DNA of 64,000 nt, taken from positions 4,102,139-4,166,138 of the forward strand of contig OZ004596.1 of the NCBI GenBank assembly GCA_963924555.1, given 5' to 3'. How positions within the stretch are numbered: position 1 is the first letter of the stretch; each line of letters starts with the position of its first letter. This stretch comes from Crambe crambe. Its lineage: Eukaryota; Porifera; Demospongiae; Poecilosclerida; Crambeidae. The notes under the pieces are model-generated. The model saw only the letters and a list, made by a program, of their open reading frames with translations. It was not told the DNA's origin and did no database searches. Shown piece after piece: positions 12,595-23,075 of the stretch. The position numbers and the translations under genes were made by a program.

Positions 12595-13069
12595 TTTTCT
12601 CTGAGTCGTTCAATGTGATTCTTCTCTTCCCAACAAATAAGATTGTAAAATTTTCTCTTATAGTTATCTTTAGTAAGCTCATCTTCAATAGCTACTATTT
12701 CTAACTCTCTTTTTACCCTTTCTTCAAATTTTTCAGGATACCATTCAATCTGTTTTGGAGTGACACGTTGGAGAGGATTTTGGTAAGATGGAGAAGGTAG
12801 ATGAGATGGTGGAGGAAATGGTCGGGGAGGATTCTGGTACGATGGAGAAGATAGATGAGATGGTGGAGGAAATGGTCGGGGAGGATTCTGGTACGATGGA
12901 GAAGGTAGTGGAGGAAATGGTTGGTATGGTTGAAAAGGTTGTTGAACTTGGTGGTGGGGTAAAGGTTGCCGAACTTGATGATGTGGTACAACCTGCTGGT
13001 ATGGACTGTGCAAATCAGGCCAAGATTCTTGCCGATAAGTGCGTGGTGCTTGTGGAAAACTTGGAACCT
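12595..13069 (-). CDS. Proline-rich repeat exon before helicase 1, copy 1
   Basis: The exon starts after an ATATAG acceptor at about 13,069 and ends at a GTAAGT donor at 12,595. It encodes YQQVVPHHQVRQPLPHHQVQ and then 18-residue repeats of the type SPSYQNPPRPFPPPSHL (54-bp DNA period, about 12,787-12,900). It ends with YPEKFEERVKRELEIVAIED and NLICWEEKNHIERLREK, which leads into helicase 1. The repeats look like a disordered, SH3/WW-type ligand region. Copy 2 (47,155-47,698) has the same exon with diverged, differently sized repeats. The antisense frame is also open over the repeat, but it has no splice or family support. Confidence 0.8.
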
Positions 13070-13100
13070 ATATAACGATTATAGTATTTCATTTGAATAA

Positions 13101-13242
13101 TATACCATATAGCGCAAATTTTTGTGGGTCAAAAATTTCGTGGTTTTGCAAATATTGATGTGTGAACCATATAAATTCCCTTATTCTCATGTATTATTTT
13201 TTCAAAACCACGAAATCCACGAAAATATCGCGCTACACGGTA
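13101..13242. repeat. Short palindromic MITE
   Basis: The left end ACCATATAGCGCAAATTTTT and the right end AAAATATCGCGCTACACGGT are imperfect inverted complements. Inner pairs also match (TTTCGTGGTTTTG against CAAAACCACGAAA). It lies in the intron 5' of the proline-rich exon and is not evident at the matching place in copy 2. Confidence 0.6.
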
Positions 13243-13303
13243 GGAATAGGACTATAGTAGGGATAGGAATATCATAGGGATCCAGCTGACTAGAGCTGGG
13301 TAG

Positions 13304-13544
13304 TGTTGGAAACCACTAGCATTTTCCAACCATGTACACTGCTGACTTGACATTACCATATTAGGACATTCATGATTCATGCTGACCAATCATATTCATT
13401 CATAGACTTGATATAAGTACTCTCATCTGTCATGTAGTTTTCAGTTCTTACCTGAATCAGTCTAAATAAAATCTATTATCTTAGCTGCTAGCTACCACCC
13501 GCGTTCGTGAGTAGCTAGATCTGTTGTAGGGTAGGGACTCAACA
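13304..13544 (+). repeat. 5' LTR
   Basis: This is 241 bp, TGTTGG...TCAACA. It differs from the 3' LTR mainly by an 11-bp segment (CATTCATGATTCATGC region) and one A, which implies a fairly recent insertion. A possible primer-binding site, TGGTGGCAGCGG, starts at 13,547; I could not match it to a particular tRNA. Confidence 0.93.
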
Positions 13545-13744
13545 TATGGTGGCAGCGGCTCTACGATCGACCCGTTGCTATTGCTTTGGACGACGCTACC
13601 GTTTCAGAAAATAGAAGACGGACCTGTCTGGCAGCGGAAGCTGAAGACCGAGACCTTGATCCGCTAGGAGAGTGGGTAGACTCAAGTGACCTCGACAGCT
13701 TAGCCAGAAAGGACTACCACAAAGACAGTCAGAGACATAGCTAG

Positions 13745-15030
13745 ATGTCTAGACGCAAGAAAGGAGATACCAGTGGATCAGATCTCCACTCAGAGATGGA
13801 TTTGTCTGGAGGTGCAAGCAAAGAACCTGCAAACACCAGTGATCCTAGACACACACCAGATATCATGGACCTCTTCAAAATGTTCCAGGAAAGTGATGAG
13901 AAACGTAGGAGAGAGGAAGCTACTCGAGAGGAACAGAGAAGACAAGAAGAACGGGAAAGAGAGGAACAACGGAGACGTGATGAAACAGCTCGAGAGGAAA
14001 AGTTTCAAAACCTTCTTCTGACCATGATGCAGACTCAGCTAGAAAGCCACCAGAAAGAAAAGAAAGAATTGGAAGATGCCAGGTCTCAAGAGCTCGCAAG
14101 AGGAAGAGAACTTGAAGAACACAGATTGGCAGAACTGGAGAAGCAAAGGCAGCTTGAGGAAAAGCGACACCTTGAATTTATTGCTCTGGAGAAAGAAAAA
14201 CTTCAGGCAGAAAGCCGTTGCCAGGCCGAGCGGGACACAGCCAGGAGACAAGAGGAGGCACAACGTCTCAAGGAGTGGGAACTGGATAGGAAACTTAGAG
14301 AAGCCCCATCATTCCCAAGAATGACTGAGACTGTCGACATGGAGCTTTACATATCCGATTTTGAACATCACATGAAGGACCTGGAAATCCCTGGGGGTAG
14401 GTGGTTGACTAGCCTTCGCCCTTTGTTATCCAACTGGGCCAGAACAACACTGGACCTCTTGGGTGAAGAGAAACGGGGAGATTATAAGGAAGTCAAAACA
14501 GCTCTGTTGGAAGCATATTGCAATGAGAAGGGCTCTCTGGGGCACAGACTTGTCGTGACCAAGAGGCAAAAAGGACAAAACTCAGCACAGTATCTGACCC
14601 ATAGGCAGAGAATGTGGAGGCACTGGACTGATGCTTGGGACAAGGAGGAAGCTGGTGCCAGACTCAACATGGAGTTCTACTATGCTGAGCTGCCCTATGC
14701 CTGTTGAAACTACTGCCGGGAGAAACCCCAAGACACTGATGGAGATGGCTGCAATAGTGGACAAATTCTTTAGTGATCGTGACAGTCACCTTGACGATCC
14801 TAGGTGGGCCCCAAAGAAACCATACTCTTTGCAGCCACAGGTCAAAGAGAAGACACCAGCACAGACGTCTACCAGCAATGCCAATGATACCCCTACCCCA
14901 ATGCAGACTGGAGTCCCACAGAACAAGACAACAGGGAGACAGAAGGACCCCAACTGGGAAGCGAAGATCGAATGCTTCATATGTAAGAAGAAAGGACATG
15001 CAGCCTATCGCTGTCCTGACAAGGTATCTC
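13745..15030 (+). pseudogene. gag-like gene of the Gmr1-type element (frame-broken)
   Basis: The first frame (13,745-14,705) encodes a highly charged coiled coil rich in EEQRR/REEQ blocks, then a capsid-like region (DLLGEEKRGDYKEVKTALLE...). A +1 shift near 14,690-14,705 moves the rest into the frame that continues FFSDRDSHLDDPRW and reaches the zinc knuckle CFICKKKGHAAYRC (about 14,971-15,012). The break falls inside the capsid-like part, so it looks like a disabling indel rather than a programmed gag-pol shift. Confidence 0.8.
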
Positions 15031-15039
15031 TCGTCGATA

Positions 15040-15345
15040 CAGTTCATGCCGCAGATGTTGGGCTTCTGGTGGAAGGGAAAGTTGGAGAGAAACCCACAGC
15101 CATGCTCTTGGATTCTGGAGCAGCACTGACACTAATACCACCAGAGTTGGCAGAGGCATCAGGTTACACAGGAAAGAGAAGGACTGTTATGGGTGCCACT
15201 GGTCCTGGAACTTTTCCAACCCTCCCAACCACCATCGAAGTGGAGGAAAGGAAGTCACAGATGACTGTTCTAGTCAAAGAGGGACTACAACAGCCTCTGT
15301 TGGGGAGAGATTTCCCTGGATTTTACCAACTCCTCGTTGAGACCA
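15040..15345 (+). CDS. Aspartic protease region of the Gmr1-type element
   Basis: It follows the zinc knuckle in the same frame. AMLLDSGAALTLIPPELA contains the DSGA catalytic motif and TTIEVEERKSQMTVLV...PLLGRDF gives the C-terminal lobe. It is a dimeric retropepsin-like domain of about 95 residues that would process the Gag-Pol polyprotein. The local frame is intact, although the element as a whole is defective. Confidence 0.85.
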
Positions 15346-15629
15346 TTCAGAAGAACGAAGAAAAGATGGGTTGTCAGGCAGAGGAAGCCGAAGACTCCAA
15401 TACACCAGTACTGGCAGTCCAGACACGCAGCCAGAAGAAGTTAGACGTCAGGCGGCAAGAGGAAGATGACTTAGCTACTGCCACATCTGATGCAACTCCT
15501 TGGGACCTTGATGACAGCTTATTTGGTGAGAGCAGGCCAAGAGAGAGGCTCTCTCGGAGACAGAAAAAGGCCCAGGCTGAAGCCAGGACAAGCACACTGA
15601 GACCAACGACTTTAGCAGAGCTCACACCC

Positions 15630-16820
15630 TCCGAACTTCAGGAAGCTCAGGCCGAGGATGACTCGTTACAAACTCTGATGGAGGCAGCTGAGAAAGGAGA
15701 AGGTGACTACCTCATGCGAGGGCAGACTCTCTACCACAGGAGTGAAGATGATTGGGGAAATGAGCTGGAACAGTTGGTCATACCTGCCAAGTACAGAAGT
15801 GAAGTGCTGGCCATGGCCCATGGCTCACCATTGGCCGCCCATCTCGGGAAAAAGAAGACAATCAAGAGAGTGCTAAAAGAATTTTTCTGGCCGGGACTGT
15901 CCAGAGATGTTGCTGACTACTGTCAACGCTGTGAGCAGTGCCAGAGAGGGGCAAAGGCAAACAGGCAACGAGCACCATTACAGCCACTTCCTGCAATCGA
16001 AGAATCTTTTAAAAGGATTGCTATCGACATAGTTGGTTCTCTGCGAAGAACCAAGAAGGGAAATAAATACATTCTGACAATGATGGATTTCGCCACTCGA
16101 TACCCCGAGGCCATCCCCCTCAGAAGAATTGATGCTGCAACTGTAGCAGAAACACTGTGCGAGACTTTTACAAGGTTGGGGCTACCAGAGGAGATGCTAT
16201 CAGATCAGGGCTCTAACTTCACCTCTACTCTCATGAAGAAAGTAACAGAGCTATTGCAGATCCATCACCTGAAGACATCTCCCTATCACCCACAAACTGA
16301 TGGGATGTTGGAACGCTTCCACGGTACTCTGAAAGGGATGATGAGGAAAACCAGCAGAGCCAACAAAGGATTGGGACGAGTACTTGCCATATGTGTGTTT
16401 TGCCTTCCGTGATTCCGTTCACACTGCCACTGGATTCACTCCATTCCAACTCCTGTTTGGGAGAGAAGTACGTGGACCTTTGTCTCTGCTCAAAAATCAG
16501 CTGACAGGACGAACCACAGGAAGTAGGACAGTGGTCGAATTTGTGGAGAGCTTGACAGCTAAGCTTGGGAACAGGCAGCTGAGAGTGATGGACAAGCTAA
16601 GAAGAAGTCGAAGCGTTACTTTGACAGAAAGGCCAAAACAAGGACCTTCAAGAAAGGAGAACAAGTGCTAGTATTGTCACCCTCTGACAATGATAAGTTT
16701 CAAGCTCAATGGACCGGACCATATACTGTAGAAGAAGTGGTTACCGATGTGACTTACCGAGTATCCACCCCCGACAGAAGAAAGAAGTCTCGACTCTACC
16801 ATGTAAATTCCCTCAAACCA
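15630..16820 (+). pseudogene. Integrase with GPY-like tail, upstream of RT (frame-broken)
   Basis: An HHCC zinc domain (AHGSPLAAHLGKKKTIKRV...YCQRCEQCQ) is followed by the DDE core: AIDIVGSL, MLSDQGSNFTS and QTDGMLERFHGTLKGMM supply Asp, Asp and Glu. One-base shifts near 16,365 and 16,600 interrupt it. The frame then gives FRDSVHTATGFTPFQLLFG and a GPY-like module (FQAQWTGPYTVEEVVTD...SRLYHVNSLKPW). Integrase before RT is the unusual feature of this element. Confidence 0.9.
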
Positions 16821-18400
16821 TGGACAACCCCTACAGCAGTGCTAGCTGTACGATATTGTGGAGAAGAAGCAGATACTCCATCAGATGGTGAACTGCAACT
16901 TTACCCTTTTGAGAAAAGTGATGAAGGCCAACCCCAACTCAGTGAAGCACTGACAGAATCGCAGAAAAAGCAAATCACCAACTTGCTTAATGAGGCATGT
17001 TCAATCTTCAGTAACGAACCTGGATACACTACCCTTGCAGAACACTCCATCCACACAGGAGCTGCCACACCAGTGTATCAACCGCCCTACCGGATCCCAC
17101 CTGCGTGGCAAGACAAAGTAAGGAGAGAAATCCAGACCATGTTGGATGTGGGAATCATTGAGCCATCCACCAGTGCATGGACTTCTCCGATCATTCCAGT
17201 GAAGAAAAAAGACGGTTCACTTCGTTTATGTGTGGATTACCGCAAACTTAACTCAATCACCAAAGAAGACAGGTACCTCATGCCGAGAATAGACGAGTTG
17301 CTGGAGAAACTTGGAAAAGCTACCTATATTTCAACCTTGGATCTAACTAAAGGATATTATCAAGTGCAAGTATCCAAGCCAGATCGAGAGAAGACAGCCT
17401 TCGTAACACCCATGGGGAAATATCAATTTAAGAGGATGCCATTTGGCCTTAAAGGGGCACCTACAACCTTCCAGAGGTTGATGGACATTTTACTTGGACC
17501 ATGCCACCAGTATGCCAGTGCATACCTTGACGATATTGTTGTGTTTAGTACCTCCTGGGAGGACCACCTTGTGCATTTGAAGGATGTTCTCCAGAGACTA
17601 GACAAAGCTGGCTTGAAAGCCAGGGCCAAGAAGTGTTACTTTGCATTGGAAGAGTGTCTATATTTGGGACATCGGGTGGGAAGAGGCAAGATCAAGCTGG
17701 AGCAGGCGAAAGTTGCAGCCATAGAGGCATTCAAGCGACCCAGAACAAAGCGAGATGTGAGGGCATTCCTGGGACTTACAGGCTATTACCGTCGTTTCAT
17801 ACCTAGATTTGCCAACCTGACTGCTGACCTCTCGGACCTCACCAAGAAGGATCGACCAAACACCGTAGTGTGGACTGAGAACTAGAAAATTTTTTTGTCC
17901 AACTCAAACAGGAGATGAGTCGCAAGCCTATTTTGGCATGCCCTGACGAGACAAAGATATTCACATTGCAAACTGATGCATCTGAGAAAGGGATTGGGGC
18001 AGTGCTCAGCCAGCAAGATGACAAAGGCCAAGAGAGACCAGTTGCATTTTACTCCCAGAAGCTGTTACCAAGGGAGAGCAACTACTCCACCATAGAGAAG
18101 GAATGTTTGGGGATAGTAGCAGCTCTCCGACACTTTGATGTGCACTTAGTGGGATGACCATTTCAAATTGTCACCGACCATCAAGCACTGAAATATCTGA
18201 ATACTATGAAGAACTCAAATCCTCGTCTCACCAGATGGGCTCTTGCTATCCAGCCTTTTGACTTCGTACTCATACACAAACCAGGACTTCAGCATGGAAA
18301 TGCTGATGGTCTATCCCGCCAGGCATGGACTGAAGAGGATGGAGACAATTATTATGAAACTTTGCATCAGATCTGCTTCGCAGCAAAAGAGGAGGGAAGG
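16665..18400 (+). pseudogene. Reverse transcriptase and RNase H of the Gmr1-type element (interrupted)
   Basis: The RT frame 16,665-17,885 contains IIPVKKKDGSLRLCVDYRKL, TLDLTKGYYQVQV, PFGLKGAPTTFQRLMD and the catalytic YLDDIVVF, then LGLTGYYRRFIPRF. A TAG plus a one-base shift near 17,883 separates it from RNase H, which has TDASEKGIGAVLSQ and EKECLGIVAALRHF. A TGA at 18,155 precedes TDHQALKYL and HGNADGLSRQ. The frames between these breaks are well preserved, in keeping with a young but dead copy. Confidence 0.92.
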
Positions 18401-18402
18401 AA
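18385..18402 (+). other. Polypurine tract before the 3' LTR
   Basis: AAAAGAGGAGGGAAGGAA directly abuts the TGTTGG start of the 3' LTR, the expected plus-strand priming site of an LTR retrotransposon. Confidence 0.85.
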
Positions 18403-18631
18403 TGTTGGAAACCACTAGCATTTTCCAACCATGTACACTGCTGACTTGACATTACCATATTAGGACATTCTGACCAATCATATTCATTCATAGACTTGAT
18501 ATAAGTACTCTCATCTGTCATGTAGTTTTCAGTTCTTACCTGAATCAGTCTAAATAAATCTATTATCTTAGCTGCTAGCTACCACCCGCGTTCGTGAGTA
18601 GCTAGATCTGTTGTAGGGTAGGGACTCAACA
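18403..18631 (+). repeat. 3' LTR
   Basis: This is 229 bp, TGTTGG...TCAACA, followed by the GTAG target duplication at 18,632-18,635. It is nearly identical to the 5' LTR apart from the short deletion. Confidence 0.93.
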
Positions 18632-18635
18632 GTAG

Positions 18636-19226
18636 CTAATTCTAGCATCACCATTGTGAGTTCAGAATTACAGTCAGATTATGAAAGCTTTCTGAAATTA
18701 TTACAGTGTGTCCCTGTCAATAGCTAGCATTCTACAACAATAATTATTCTACAACAATAGTTATTCTATGACAATAGTTATTCTATGTGAGAGCTTGAGA
18801 TTTCAGTCAGTCTGATATACTCTGCACAGTCCAGCTTTATATGAAGGATTGACATATCTGTGTTTTCTTACTTTTGATAACCCAAACAACATTTCAGGCA
18901 CCTTATAGTGCTAGCTCTAGTGTTATGTGTGCAGCAGTAAGTCACTATGACATTAAGTGTACTATATTATACTTATGACTATGATTTGGAGGGATATTCT
19001 ATACAGATAGGATATTAAGTAGGACCCACTGTATTCTTAGAAGTGTGGCTGCATGTACGTACCTATCAGTGGTTGTAATATCAGGTGATCTACCACAGCA
19101 CACACACAGGACACCATTTTAGTAAGTATTCTACTAAATTAATTCAGTTGAAAATAAATTCACGAGTTCACCTCAGCTTACTACTGATTTTTCAGCTGAA
19201 ATCCATGGAGATTCTAGTTGACTCAC
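18636..19226. other. Intron sequence without recognisable gene
   Basis: Intron of the HELZ2-like gene between the retrotransposon and the small exon at 19,227-19,261. It holds a short minisatellite at about 18,731-18,786 (three TTATTCTA(C/T)(A/G)ACAATAG-type units). I see nothing else. Confidence 0.5.
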
Positions 19227-19261
19227 CTGATTTCTGGCTTCCTGACTAGAGACTGTACGTC
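19227..19261 (-). CDS. 35-bp exon joining zinc-finger and proline-rich exons, copy 1
   Basis: An AATCCAG acceptor and a GTGAGT donor bound a 35-base exon encoding RTVSSQEARNQ. It converts phase 1 (zinc-finger exons) to phase 0 (proline-rich exon), so the flanking exons splice in frame. Copy 2 has the same exon at about 47,776-47,811 (RTVSSQGARNQ). Confidence 0.65.
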
Positions 19262-19599
19262 CTGGATTAAAAGAAATGTAGCTAGCTAGCTAGTTACATG
19301 AATATAGTCAACCAGTTGCTAGCTTAAAAAAAACCTACACCTAGCATTATGCATGGCAAGCTTGGCAGGCTATTATAGCAATAAAGAATATGCAGGACTT
19401 CATAGGACATCACTATAGAGGATATATTGATAATACAACTCACAGATAGCCCTATAACCCTAGCTCTAGCTATAACACATGCATATTATAGTAATACTGT
19501 CCATATTAGCTGCATAGCATAGCTAAATCACATGATTTCAGAAGCATTAGTAAACACACATGTATACTGCACATAGCTAGCCAAGCAACATAGATGTAC

Positions 19600-19962
19600 C
19601 TGAATTTTCTACACGAGACCTCAATGCTCTATTCCACTGAATTCGTTCTGCCTGGCCATGAGCATAGGTGCACTCATTCCTTCTGCAAGTTGTTGGTTCA
19701 CACATTCCAACACTTCTTACATGACCAGGAAAGTGTGGTGGCAATTCTCGAATAGACCTTTCAGTGGTTTCCAGCCTTTTCAACCTTTCATTCCACTTGA
19801 CGAAAAAGCCATTAGTGATGTCAGGAAAGTGGGGACAGTCCACAATAGGAAAAATGCAGCGGTACTCATAAAAACACTCCCGGCAAATAAAAGCTTGATC
19901 TCTGGAGGAGATCGTCAAGAAAGAGGGACTGACATGTTCTGACTCAGCTAGCCATTCATCTC
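19600..19962 (-). CDS. CCCH zinc-finger exon 3 (nearest the helicases), copy 1
   Basis: A symmetric phase 1-1 exon of 363 bp runs from GDEWLAESEHVSPS to RVENSG. It has a Cys-rich part (FICRECFYEYRCIFPIVDC) and a CCCH finger, MCEPTTCRRNECTYAHGQAE (C-X5-C-X4-C-X3-H), then IQWNRAL. Fingers followed by a Trp-containing helix like this are found at the N-terminus of HELZ2/HELZ-type helicases, where they bind RNA. The exon is one of three copies here, which fits duplication of a self-contained module. Confidence 0.8.
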
Positions 19963-20297
19963 CTACAACAACACATATCAAACATGTCAAAATTATGCCT
20001 GTACCATGAATACTATACCTGAAACTCCATTGATGGATCTACCTAAACAACTAAACCCAAGCGTAAAGGATTGCAACTATCACGTGGTGAAACCAGTATC
20101 ACAGTGGCCGAAATGTACTCACTGAAACACCAATTAGTGCTTACATGTGTAATTATCACTCATTAGTAACATTTATACTTCATTCCTTACCATGTGCTCT
20201 CTAGCACCCAGGCTTGGTGAGGAAAAGTGTCCCCGGGTATAAATACTAGACATAGCTAACTGCATGGCATAGCTAAATCACTATAAGCAGCTCACTA

Positions 20298-20755
20298 TCA
20301 GAGAGTGCGCTAGCACTCTCTAAGTAGGGATGGCGGGTCAAAGGTCATAAGACTGTATAAACTAAAAACTCTTCTTTCTCTTCTACCCTTACTCTACAGG
20401 TTCTCAGAAGTCTAGAGTGAATTATTACATCTACAAAGAAGAGAGGAGAATATTCCAAAACCAAAAATTCATTCGCTAACATAAGAAAAAAACGATGTCT
20501 AAAATTGACTTTTGTTCTTTTTCTTTATCAGAGAGTGCGCTAGCACTCTCTAAGTAGGGATGGCGGGTCAAAGGTCATAAGACTGTATAAACTAAAAACT
20601 CTTCTTTCTCTTCTACCCTTACTCTACAGGTTCTCAGAAGGCTACAGTGAATTATTACATCTACAAAGAAGAGAGGAGAATGTTCAAAGACCAAAAATTC
20701 ATTCGCTAACATGAGAAAAAAACGATGTCTAAAATTGACTTTTGTTCTTTTTCTT

Positions 20756-20790
<35 letters not shown>

Positions 20791-21424
20791 GATCGACGTA
20801 CCGGCTTACTGGCTATAGTCATCAAAATTCTGCTTTGGCCATCTGTTAGAGCGGCACCTAGAGGCTGATCTTTTGCTATTAGTTTTGACTAAGGCTCTAC
20901 TTCACTATTCGAGCACTCGGAACACTAGCTAAATCTTTCGACGCCATTTTGAAGTGCATGTCGGTAGGGGGCGGGGTTATGGGCGGAGCCACGTAAGCTT
21001 CTTAAGTTTAGCTAGCTAAGCTTTAATAGCTAGGTCTTCAGTTTAATCGTTTAGCTATCTGATGATGTTCCAGTCACTCCTTGCTGAATTACAGTGCTCA
21101 CCCTCAATTCTTTTATACATACACAAACTAATATTCAACTTCAAGAACTAAGAAAAAAGGATAGAAACAAGTGAGTGCAAAAAATTTCTTCTAAATAAAA
21201 AGGTTAAGTAGGGATAGCCTAAAATCTAGCTGGGCTATATAATGTACTGCAGCCTCGTATGAATACAATCCCTACTTTTACAACTGCCGTAGCTAGCTAT
21301 AGGTAGTGGATGTAAATGTAGGGATTGTATTCATACGAGGCTGCAGTACATTATATAGCCCAGCTAGATTTTAGGCTATCCCTACTTAACCTTTTTATTT
21401 AGAAGAAATTTTTTGCACTCACTT

Positions 21425-21462
<38 letters not shown>

Positions 21463-23008
21463 CAGATCGACGTACCGGCTTACTGGCTATAGTCATCAAA
21501 ATTCTGCTTTGGCCATCTATTAGAGCGGCACCTAGAGGCTGATCTTTTGCTATTAGTTTTGACTAAGGCTCTACTTCACTATTCGAGCACTCGGAACACT
21601 AGCTAATCTTTCGACGCCATTTTGAAGCGCACGTTGGTAGGGGGCGGGGCTTATGGGCGGAGCCACGTAAGCTTAGCTAGGTCTTCGTTTAGCTAGCTAT
21701 TATTCTTATCTGATGATGTTCCAGTCACTCCTTGCTGAATTGCAGTACAGATGCTCATCTTATAGTAGTATTATAGCCAGTACTTGGCTGTAGTGTAGTC
21801 AGCTCACTTCACCATGCCATGCACATGTCATTAAGCTACATTGCTGTTGCTGTAAAGTTTTATATTAAATAATAGACAAAACTTAAATAGCTAAACAAAT
21901 TCTTCAACCAGAGACTGTGTATGTACCTACAAAAGAAGAAGATAAGTTTTATGTAGAGCTGGCTTTGTATAGTACTGTACTGTAGACTCGTATCAAATTA
22001 ATAATCACTGCTGCATACTCATTCTGCCACTCAATTCTTTACATACACAACTTATATTCAACTTCAAGCACTAAGAAAAAAGGATAGAAACAAGTGAATG
22101 CAAAAAATTTCTTCTAAATAAAAAGGTTAAGTAGGGATAGCTTAAAATCTAGCTGGGCTATATAATGTACTGCAGCCTCGTATGAAAACAATCCCTACTT
22201 TTATAACTGCCATAGCTAGCTATAGGTAGTGGATGTAAATGTAGGGATTGTTTTCATACGAGGCTGCAGTACATTATATAGCCCAGCTAGATTTTAAGCT
22301 ATCCCTACTTAACCTTTTTATTTAGAAGAAATTTTTTGCATTCACTTGTAATAATAATAATAATAATAAGATCGACGTACCGGCTTACTGGCTATAGTCA
22401 TCAAAATTCTGCTTTGGCCATCTGTTAGAGCGGCACCTAGAGGCTGATCTTTTGCTATTAGTTTTGACTAAGGCTCTACTTCACTATTCGAGCACTCGGA
22501 ACACTAGCTAAATCTTTCGATGCCATTTTGAAGCGCATGTCGGTAGGGGCGGGGTTATGGGCGGAGCCACATAAGCTTCTTAAGTTTAGCTAGCTAAGCT
22601 AGGTCTTCAGTTTAATCGTTTAGCTAGCTATTTATTCTTATCTGATGATGTTCCAGTCACTCCTTGCTGAATTACAGTGCTCACCCTCAATTCTTTTATA
22701 CATACACAAACTAATATTCAACTTCAAGAACTAAGAAAAAAGGATAGAAACAAGTGAGTGCAAAAAATTTCTTCTAAATAAAAAGGTTAAGTAGGGATAG
22801 CCTAAAATCTAGCTGGGCTATATAATGTACTGCAGCCTCGTATGAATACAATCCCTACTTTTACAACTGCTATAGCTAGCTATAGGTAGTGGATGTAAAT
22901 GTAGGGATTGTATTCATACGAGGCTGCAGTACATTATATAGCCCAGCTAGATTTTAGGCTATCCCTACTTAACCTTTTTATTTAGAAGAAATTTTTTGCA
23001 CTCACTTG
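20298..23008 (+). mobile_element. Helitron-like non-autonomous insertion H1 (2,711 bp, tandem units)
   Basis: It begins TCAGAGAGTGC at 20,298 and ends CACTTG at 23,008. The flanks join as CTCACTA|TTTAATAAAC, exactly the uninterrupted sequence at about 23,770 between the other two zinc-finger units. The insertion is therefore between A and T with no target duplication. Inside are two 'A' units (20,298-20,527 and 20,528-20,757), a TAA microsatellite and three 'B' units (20,791-21,426, 21,475-22,349 and 22,370-23,008), each B ending in a long palindrome. No Rep/helicase is encoded. The Helitron assignment is inferred from TC start, A|T target and lack of TSD; the 3' end is CTTG rather than CTRR. 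Confidence 0.75.
21167..21426. repeat. Palindrome, 109-bp arms (H1, first B unit)
   Basis: ACAAGTGAGTGCAAAAAATT... (21,167-21,275) is repeated as its exact reverse complement at 21,318-21,426, with a 42-base spacer. If transcribed it would form a long double-stranded hairpin. Close relatives lie at 22,090-22,349, 22,750-23,009 and 57,676-57,923. Confidence 0.92.
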
Positions 23009-23009
23009 T
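22090..23009. repeat. Two further palindromes of the same family (22,090-22,349 and 22,750-23,009)
   Basis: Each has about 109-bp arms beginning ACAAGTGA(A/G)TGC and ending GCA(C/T)TCACTTGT. They sit at the 3' end of the second and third B units of H1. The central spacers differ slightly (TGCCATAGC versus TGCTATAGC). Confidence 0.88.
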
Positions 23010-23075
23010 TTAATAAACACTGAATTATATAACACATAGACTGGCTAAACATAAATCCCCCATCAAAGTATGTAC

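Larger units (their letters stand above)
13304..18631 (+). mobile_element. Ty3/Gypsy LTR retrotransposon with integrase before reverse transcriptase (Gmr1-type order)
   Basis: The LTRs at 13,304-13,544 and 18,403-18,631 begin TGTTGG and end TCAACA, and are flanked by GTAG (13,300-13,303 and 18,632-18,635). The internal order is gag (coiled coil, then CX2CX4HX4C zinc knuckle), aspartic protease, integrase (HHCC, DDE, GPY-like tail), reverse transcriptase and RNase H. Both LTRs and a single internal region bound this order, so it is not two nested elements. Several frame breaks and two stops make the copy defective. It sits on the plus strand in an intron of the minus-strand HELZ2-like gene. 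The matching site in copy 2 (about 47,735) is empty, so insertion followed the gene duplication, or copy 2 lost it. Confidence 0.93.

Noticed and set aside
12713-13075. Open frames on both strands across the proline-rich repeat (for example a Met/Glu/Val-rich plus-strand frame)
   Set aside because: They arise from the 54-bp repeat being free of stops. The minus-strand proline-rich frame fits the splice sites and phase of the helicase gene; the others do not.
13304-18631. Two nested Gypsy elements giving a false integrase-before-RT order
   Set aside because: There is only one pair of LTRs with matching GTAG flanks, one polypurine tract next to the 3' LTR, and no internal LTR or duplicated domain between integrase and RT.
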